From Opitutia bacterium (GTDB taxonomy: Bacteria; Verrucomicrobiota; Verrucomicrobiia; Opitutales; UBA953): a stretch of DNA of 8,019 nt. The notes under the pieces were generated by a model. That model saw only the letters and a list, made by a program, of their open reading frames with translations, did not search any database and was not told the origin of the DNA. Positions within the stretch are counted from its first letter, which is position 1, and each line of letters begins with the position of its first letter. Below, in pieces: positions 6,487 through 8,019 of this stretch. Location: positions 1-8,019 of the forward strand of contig DNHH01000040.1 in NCBI GenBank assembly GCA_003485955.1, written 5' to 3'. The translations under genes were made by a program, and so were the position numbers.

Positions 6487-7125
6487 TTAGAATTCGGAGT
6501 CCTTAGCGCAAATCCAGCACTTGATGCCGAGCTTGCCATAAAGGGTACGTGCTTCTGCGAAACCGTAATCGATGTTTTCGCGAAGGGTGTGAAGGGGGAC
6601 GCGGCCAACACGTGCGGATTCCACACGGGCAATTTCAGCGCCGCCAAGACGGCCACCGAGACGGAGACGGATACCATCCGCACCGGCTGCCATGGTTGAC
6701 TGAATAACTTTCTTCATGGCACGACGGAAGGAGATGCGGCGCTCAAGTTGTAGAGCAACGTTCTCAGCGACAAGCTGTGCAACGAGATCAGGACGGCGAA
6801 CTTCATTCACCTCGAGAGTAATGTCGGCTTCTTTACGGCCAGCGACTTCCGCAATTTCTACGCGGAGGTTTTTGAGTTCATCGCCCTTGCGGCCAATGAC
6901 AACGCCTGGGCGGGCGGTCCAAATACGGACGCGAACTTTCGAGCCAGCACGCTCAATAAAGATGCGAGGCACGGAAGCTTGGCGTAGCTTCTCTTTGAGG
7001 AATTCACGGATCCGATAGTCTTCAAGCAAGAGACCCGCAAAGGTGCGCTTGTTAGCGTACCAGCGAGATTCCCAGTTGCGACGAACTGCGAGACGGAAAC
7101 CGATTGGATTTACTTTCTGGCCCAT
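6487..7125 (-). CDS. rpsC: 30S ribosomal protein S3 (short C-terminus)
   Basis: S3 lines the mRNA entry tunnel in the small-subunit head and, with S4 and S5, contributes to mRNA helicase activity. The 212-residue product opens with MGQKVNPIGFRLAVRRNWES, the canonical S3 start. The type-2 KH domain carries the GXXG loop as IGRKGDE (G78 to G81). The C-terminal domain shows SFRRAMKKV (132-140), which aligns with the basic helicase-linked patch RRAMK of E. coli S3, then GADGIRLRLGGRLGGAEIAR (148-167) and GFAEARTLYGKLGIKCWI (188-205). It lacks the basic C-terminal tail of E. coli S3 (233 residues), and the last strand reads C-W-I-C (203-206), two cysteines where relatives usually have V-W-I-F/Y. 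Gap from rplV is 15 bases. Confidence 0.98.
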   Translation of the reverse strand: MGQKVNPIGFRLAVRRNWESRWYANKRTFAGLLLEDYRIREFLKEKLRQASVPRIFIERAGSKVRVRIWTARPGVVIGRKGDELKNLRVEIAEVAGRKEADITLEVNEVRRPDLVAQLVAENVALQLERRISFRRAMKKVIQSTMAAGADGIRLRLGGRLGGAEIARVESARVGRVPLHTLRENIDYGFAEARTLYGKLGIKCWICAKDSEF

Positions 7126-7140
7126 GGGTAAAGTGAGAGA

Positions 7141-7476
7141 TTACTTGTTAGCAGCGAGGACCACTTTGACGTGGCTCATCGAGCGGTGAATAGGGTGAGC
7201 GGAACCACGTGCAGCAGGACGTGAGCGCTTAATCACAGGACCTTGATTCACAGTCGCGGAAGCGACAATCAAAGTGGCTGAACTTAAGTTGTGGTTGTTC
7301 TCGGCATTGGCGATGGCGCTTGCCAACGTCTTTGCAATAATCCGCGCAGACTTGCGTGGAATGAAACGGAGAAGCTGCAGGGCTTCTTCAGCTCCGAGTC
7401 CTTGAATTTGGCGCGCAACGTCGCGGACCTTCTGAGGGGACATCCGGGCGTAACGGGTAGTGGCGTGAACGTTCAT
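7141..7476 (-). CDS. rplV: 50S ribosomal protein L22
   Basis: L22 contributes an extended beta-hairpin to the narrowest part of the nascent-peptide exit tunnel and is one target region of macrolide resistance changes. The 111-residue product has RYARMSPQKVRDVARQI (8-24), IPRKSARIIAKTLASAIANAENN (39-61), and the tunnel hairpin VNQGPVIKRSRPAARGSAHPIHRSMSH (76-102), followed by the terminal strand VKVVLAANK. Length and layout match the family. The ATG follows the preceding small ORF by 19 bases (CTAGAAAAATCGTTATCAC on the coding strand), with no Shine-Dalgarno. In the textbook S10 order rplV follows rpsS directly; here another ORF intervenes. Confidence 0.98.
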   Translation of the reverse strand: MNVHATTRYARMSPQKVRDVARQIQGLGAEEALQLLRFIPRKSARIIAKTLASAIANAENNHNLSSATLIVASATVNQGPVIKRSRPAARGSAHPIHRSMSHVKVVLAANK

Positions 7477-7495
7477 GTGATAACGATTTTTCTAG

Positions 7496-7831
7496 TTAGA
7501 TGCGGGAGTTGGCACGGGCTTCGACCTGATCGCCCGAAAGAATTTCGGCGGATGGTGCGAGAGAAAGTACAAGTGCGATGGCGCGTTCAGTATCAGCTTC
7601 GACGATGATAACTTGGGCGACAGGTTCGGTTGAGCGAGTGACCGCACAAACCATACCTGGGCGCAAACCTGACGCATAACCGCCTTGAACTTTAACGAGG
7701 TCGGACTCACGTCCGGCCACGACCGATGCAACCGATGCGCGTCCTCGAGATCCCGCAGAACCAAGCGCGAGCTCTCCTGCACCGAGAACGGTGAAGAGAC
7801 TAGCAGCAAGGACTGTGGGAAGAAGGTGCAT
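7496..7831 (-). CDS. Small predicted exported protein inserted between rpsS and rplV
   Basis: I do not recognise this 111-residue protein as any ribosomal protein. The first 24 residues are strongly hydrophobic (LLPTVLAASLFTVLGAGELALG), like a signal peptide or membrane anchor, but have no Lys or Arg near the start, which is atypical; a plausible cleavage lies near residues 24-27 (LGSAG). The rest looks like a small all-beta domain: VASVVAGRESDLVKVQGG, then GLRPGMVCAVTR (55-66), alternating hydrophobic strands VAQVIIVEA and AIALVLSL, and GDQVEA (100-105). This G.RPG...V.R...GD.V pattern reminds me of FlgT C-terminal-like domains; that is inference. The ATG overlaps the TAA of rpsS by one base (TAATG), and an in-frame stop lies 15 bases before it, so no longer start exists. 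The purine stretch AGAAGG, 10 bases upstream and inside rpsS, could act as a weak Shine-Dalgarno. Tight packing and an intact frame support a real, cotranscribed gene. Confidence 0.8.
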   Translation of the reverse strand: MHLLPTVLAASLFTVLGAGELALGSAGSRGRASVASVVAGRESDLVKVQGGYASGLRPGMVCAVTRSTEPVAQVIIVEADTERAIALVLSLAPSAEILSGDQVEARANSRI

Positions 7832-8019
7832 TAAGCTTCGACCTTCTTAGAAGGTTGGGTGTGTTGCTTGAAGGTTCGAGTCGGTGCGAATTCGCCCAAC
7901 TTGTGGCCAACCATATTCTCAGTGACGTACACTGGGATGAAGGTTTTGCCGTTATGAACTTCGAGATTAACGCCAATGAAAACAGGGGTAACTGTCGAAC
8001 GGCGCGACCAAGTCTTGAT
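7831..8019 (-). CDS. rpsS: 30S ribosomal protein S19 (5' part missing)
   Basis: S19 forms a complex with S13 in the small-subunit head and contacts A-site tRNA. The window holds the last 62 codons plus the stop, in frame from the right edge. My translation reads IKTWSRRSTVTPVFIG at the edge, then LEVHNGKTFIPVYVTENMVG and HKLGEFAPTRTFKQH, which match the conserved S19 core (TWSRRST..P..IG, VHNG...P V.VT..MVGHKLGEFAPTRT). It ends with the short tail QPSKKVEA. About 25-30 N-terminal residues are outside the window. The TAA overlaps the ATG of the following small ORF by one base. rplB would be expected just upstream. Confidence 0.98.
   Translation of the reverse strand: MKTWSRRSTVTPVFIGVNLEVHNGKTFIPVYVTENMVGHKLGEFAPTRTFKQHTQPSKKVEA
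7841..7855. repeat. Short inverted repeat at the 3' end of rpsS
   Basis: The 15 bases accttcttagaaggt form a 7-base inverted repeat around a single central base. They fall within the last codons of rpsS (P-S-K-K-V) and end 10 bases before the ATG of the next ORF. On the coding strand the downstream arm is the purine-rich AGAAGGT, the only Shine-Dalgarno-like stretch near that start, so a hairpin here could hide it until a translating ribosome opens it. The stem is short, and codon constraints alone could produce it, so a function is only a possibility. Confidence 0.3.

Noticed and set aside
6244..6699. A 151-codon open frame on the plus strand over rplP and rpsC
   Set aside because: Antisense to two intact conserved genes; the length is explained by the codon pattern of the real genes.

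Overview
The window is one uninterrupted ribosomal-protein gene cluster. Every gene lies on the minus strand, so transcription runs from the right end (base 8019) to the left end (base 1). In transcription order the genes are rpsS (5' part missing), a small unrecognised ORF, rplV, rpsC, rplP, rpmC, rpsQ, rplN, rplX, rplE, rpsN, rpsH, rplF, rplR, rpsE, rplO and secY (3' end missing). This is the classical S10 operon tail joined directly to the spc operon. The longest gap between genes is 39 bases, so there is no non-coding stretch over 300 bases. I see no rRNA, tRNA, CRISPR array, insertion sequence, terminator or convincing internal promoter.

The organism is a bacterium of intermediate GC content. 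The general style of the proteins (a SecY starting MLASFLNCWRIPELR, an L16 starting MANLQPSRTAWRKF, a long L29, an S5 with a Gly/Arg/Pro-rich leader, zinc-free S14, no L30) suggests Verrucomicrobiota, perhaps Opitutae. That placement is from memory of the families and is only moderately secure.

Region by region: 7831-8019 holds the S19 C-terminus; 7496-7831 holds the extra ORF, whose ATG overlaps the S19 stop by one base; 5474-7476 holds the rest of the S10 block (L22, S3, L16, L29, S17); 1388-5439 holds the spc block (L14, L24, L5, S14, S8, L6, L18, S5, L15); 1-1366 holds most of SecY. All but one of the products are ribosomal proteins or the SecYEG channel subunit, so the cluster couples ribosome supply to export capacity.

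Three departures from the textbook cluster stand out. A predicted exported 111-residue protein is inserted between rpsS and rplV. rpmD (L30) is missing between rpsE and rplO. None of the fifteen gene starts that follow a non-coding gap has a convincing Shine-Dalgarno sequence inside that gap, and many of those gaps are strikingly pyrimidine-rich.
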